A DNA stretch of 64,000 nucleotides from Lepidostoma basale. Lineage: Eukaryota > Arthropoda > Insecta > Trichoptera > Lepidostomatidae. Of the stretch, positions 62,228 through 64,000 are shown one piece after another; the first letter of the stretch is position 1, and each line of letters starts with the position of its first letter. Made by a program: the position numbers and the translations under genes. The stretch spans positions 1 through 64,000 of the forward strand of contig JAHDVF020001231.1 in assembly GCA_022606425.2 (NCBI GenBank), in the 5' to 3' direction. The notes under the pieces are model-generated. The model was not told the origin of the DNA. It searched no databases and saw only the letters and a program-made list of their open reading frames with translations.

Positions 62228-62688
62228 CAGGGTGGCTCCAAAGAAAGTTTACATTAAGTAAATCGTTTAAATAAAGTAAACTAATTACTAAAATACACAA
62301 TTTTCCAAATGTTTTCCAAATGCAAACCATCGCGTTTGCGGCACTCATTAAGTCAAACAGTAAAATTTCTTATGACGGCTCGGCTAATTGTTTCATACCC
62401 TACGCGTTTCCTACCGTTCTTGATGATCTTGGTAACCTAAATTTTGTTTTTTGCAGTGTTGTGCCGGTCTATTCAAACTTGTTGACGTGACTTGTTTAAG
62501 TGGCGAAAAACTCAAAAATTGCAGAATCTTCTACGCGCTAAAAAGCGCGGTCCGCTGTAGAGAAACGCTCCATAGCGACCGAATTCCCAAGAGCCAGGCT
62601 ACCGATTGACATACTCCCCGCGCCCCCCAGAGTCGTTGCGTTCGCGCAGTAAGCTAAGCAAACATAAACTTTCTTTTTAGACACCTTG
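62228..62688. mobile_element. Non-autonomous Tc1/mariner-like element, 461 bp
   Basis: CAGGGTGGCTCCAAAGAAAG/TTTA at the left and the inverse of CAAGGTGTCTAAAAAGAAAG/TTTA at the right, TA on both sides (62226-62227, 62689-62690). CAGGGTG-type ends plus TA duplication fit the Tc1/mariner/IS630 superfamily. No transposase frame. Confidence 0.75.
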
Positions 62689-62690
62689 TA

Positions 62691-62974
62691 CTGATGTAAT
62701 CAAACTATTGTTATTGAAGTTATACTTCTTTTAGCGCGTTTAGTAGAGAGTAAAATTAAGAACGGCGCGCATACCCTGTTAAGGAAGTGCGACATGATGA
62801 AGTAAACCACCAATCATAGATATCAGTCGGAAATTGCCAACTCGCGAATGGCGGAAAGATGTCACGAAACGAGACATGAATGAAGTTAGTCGTAAAAAGT
62901 TTAAAATAGTACTAAAAAACTGTCACATTTAATTGGAGTAATATGGAATATTCTGCGCAATATTAAAAATTTCA
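62691..62974. other. Non-coding spacer with a dispersed repeat piece
   Basis: 62720-62800 aligns with 4560-4645 (TGAAGTTAT-CTTC, GTAAAATTAAGAA, CCCTGTTAAGGAAGTGCGAC). Otherwise unrecognised. Confidence 0.35.
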
Positions 62975-63108
62975 AGAGTTCGATTCCCGGCGATGGCAGT
63001 GTGATTATCACACTGTCATTGGTCTGGTGTAAAATTCATGTGACAATAAATTGGCGATAGATTAGCTACCTATCACATGTCACGAGAATCAATGTAATAG
63101 CTAAAAAC
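62975..63108 (+). repeat. SINE S1 copy, 3' part displaced by LINE A
   Basis: Starts in box B (GAGTTCGATTCCCGGCGATG), then TCACACTGTCATTGGTCTGG, TGTGACAATAAATTGGCGAT, TATCACATGTCACGAGAATC, AATGTAATAGCTAAAAAC. The 3' extension (AATTGGGTTCAAAA) resumes at about 63811 after the LINE. Confidence 0.75.
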
Positions 63109-63109
63109 A

Positions 63110-63808
63110 ACGTATATAAGAAGAATGTATGACGATTTGTGATATAAGTGCGATGGGCGAGAAAATGGAGCAAGTTACCGAATTTACGTATCTGGGAAGC
63201 ATGTTTACAAGAAACTGAAAAATGGAGAAAGACATCAAAAGAAGGGTTGGTGCTGCGAACAAAACAAATGGTCCACTCAAAATCATCACGTCGAATAGAA
63301 ATATATCCACAGAATGGCAGTACACAATGGAGTTCTAGTGCCAACCCTCATGTATGAAAGTGAAGCTTGGAGCTGGCAAAAGAAGGATGAAAGCAGGATA
63401 AACGCCGTAGAAATGAGATCACTAAGAATAATGTGCGGGAAAACGTTGAATAATAGAATACCGAACGATGAAATAAGAGAGAAATGTAAGGCAGATGACT
63501 GCATCATGGATAAAATTAAAAAAGGATCACTGAGATGATTTGGACATTTGGAACGAATGGATGAGAGTAGAATGGTTAAAAAGTTGTACACAACCAGCGT
63601 GAGTGGAAAAAGAAGCCGAGGACGACCGAGGAAAACATGGCATGACCAAATTAATCAATTACTAAAAGGCGGCCTCATTCGAAGTCGTAATAATCGACGT
63701 GCGTGCATGGTACGATGTATGAATGTAGAGGAAGCCCGAGAGGTATGCCAGGACAGAGCATTGTGGCGATCCATCCTCTCTGCCTACCCCTCCGGGGAAA
63801 TGGCGTGA
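63110..63808 (+). pseudogene. LINE A-related copy 14, divergent
   Basis: EKMEQVTEFTYLGSMFTRN, then KDIKRRVGAANKTNGPLKII, MAVHNGVLVPTLMYESEAWS, WQKKDESRINAVEMRSLRIM, IMDKIKKGSLR, stop (W to stop), MERMDESRMVKKLYTTSVSG, KRSRGRPRKTWHDQINQLLK, RNNRRACMVRCMNVEEAREV, ILSAYPSGEMA, stop. Only a few lesions, and the 3' end lacks the TTAG tail. Confidence 0.85.
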
Positions 63809-63811
63809 TAA

Positions 63812-64000
63812 TTGGGTTCAAAAGTCGTGCTATATACAACAAAAAATGTGTTTTTAAAATTCTAAGTTAAGTGTTTGTAAATATTTTTGAAGTGTGAACT
63901 TTTTTTGGTTTATAATAAAAATAATATTATATGTCTTCTCTTATTTTACTGTTCTTTCTACTAACGTAAAGTATTGGCAAGCGTGATAAAAAAATTGTAG
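63812..64000. other. SINE 3' extension, then AT-rich DNA
   Basis: AATTGGGTTCAAAAGTCGTG at 63813 continues the SINE S1 extension; the remainder is unrecognised. Confidence 0.4.

Overview
The window looks like intergenic or intronic DNA from a large, AT-rich, transposon-loaded arthropod genome, most likely an insect. I see no intact host protein gene, rRNA, tRNA or CRISPR array. The evidence for an animal source is the many decayed non-LTR retrotransposon (LINE) tails, mariner-type transposases, tRNA-derived SINEs, short terminal-inverted-repeat (TIR) elements and Penelope-like element (PLE) relics. The insect order cannot be fixed from sequence alone.

Layout. 1-12.4 kb is mostly low-copy AT-rich DNA. 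It holds a small GC-rich island at 640-910, one LINE reverse transcriptase (RT) fragment, two SINEs, a cluster of hammerhead-ribozyme-bearing repeats (2.5-4.5 kb) and a pogo/Tigger-like element (10.5-11.2 kb). 12.4-19.4 kb holds LINE C-terminal relics of four families, several TIR elements (one hAT-like with a perfect 8-bp target duplication) and a (TA)n tract of about 300 bp. 20-35 kb is dense in LINE families A, B, F and E, includes a 904-bp mariner, and shows repeated nesting. 35-43 kb holds PLE relics with hammerhead ribozymes, one inside a hAT-like inverted-repeat element. 43-54 kb holds more LINE A and F copies, SINEs, a 537-bp foldback element and two palindromes that carry ribozymes on both arms. 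54-64 kb repeats these families.

Family labels used here are local. LINE A ends in tandem TTAG or TTTG units. LINEs B, D, E, F, G, H and I are other RT families known here mainly from their C-terminal ends, and several end in (GAA)n. LINE C is a further family. LINEs N and P are CR1/Jockey-like C-termini. SINE S1 is tRNA-derived. Repeat X is a GC-rich unit that shares the 3' end of LINE A. Family H is an inverted-repeat element. Family K is a palindromic ribozyme repeat.

The most interesting content is a dispersed set of type I hammerhead-ribozyme motifs: about a dozen recognisable copies plus relics. The order is always CUGANGA, stem II hairpin, GAAA, a short palindromic stem III, NUH. Several are physically linked to PLE 3' ends. 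At 39 kb and 41 kb the order is PLE protein C-terminus, about 230-290 bp, ribozyme, conserved terminal motif. Others sit in mini-elements bounded by inverted repeats, in palindromes, or as a direct dimer. This looks like a family of ribozyme-bearing PLEs plus their non-autonomous derivatives. PLE hammerheads are known in animals; the TIR and palindromic packaging here deserves a second look.
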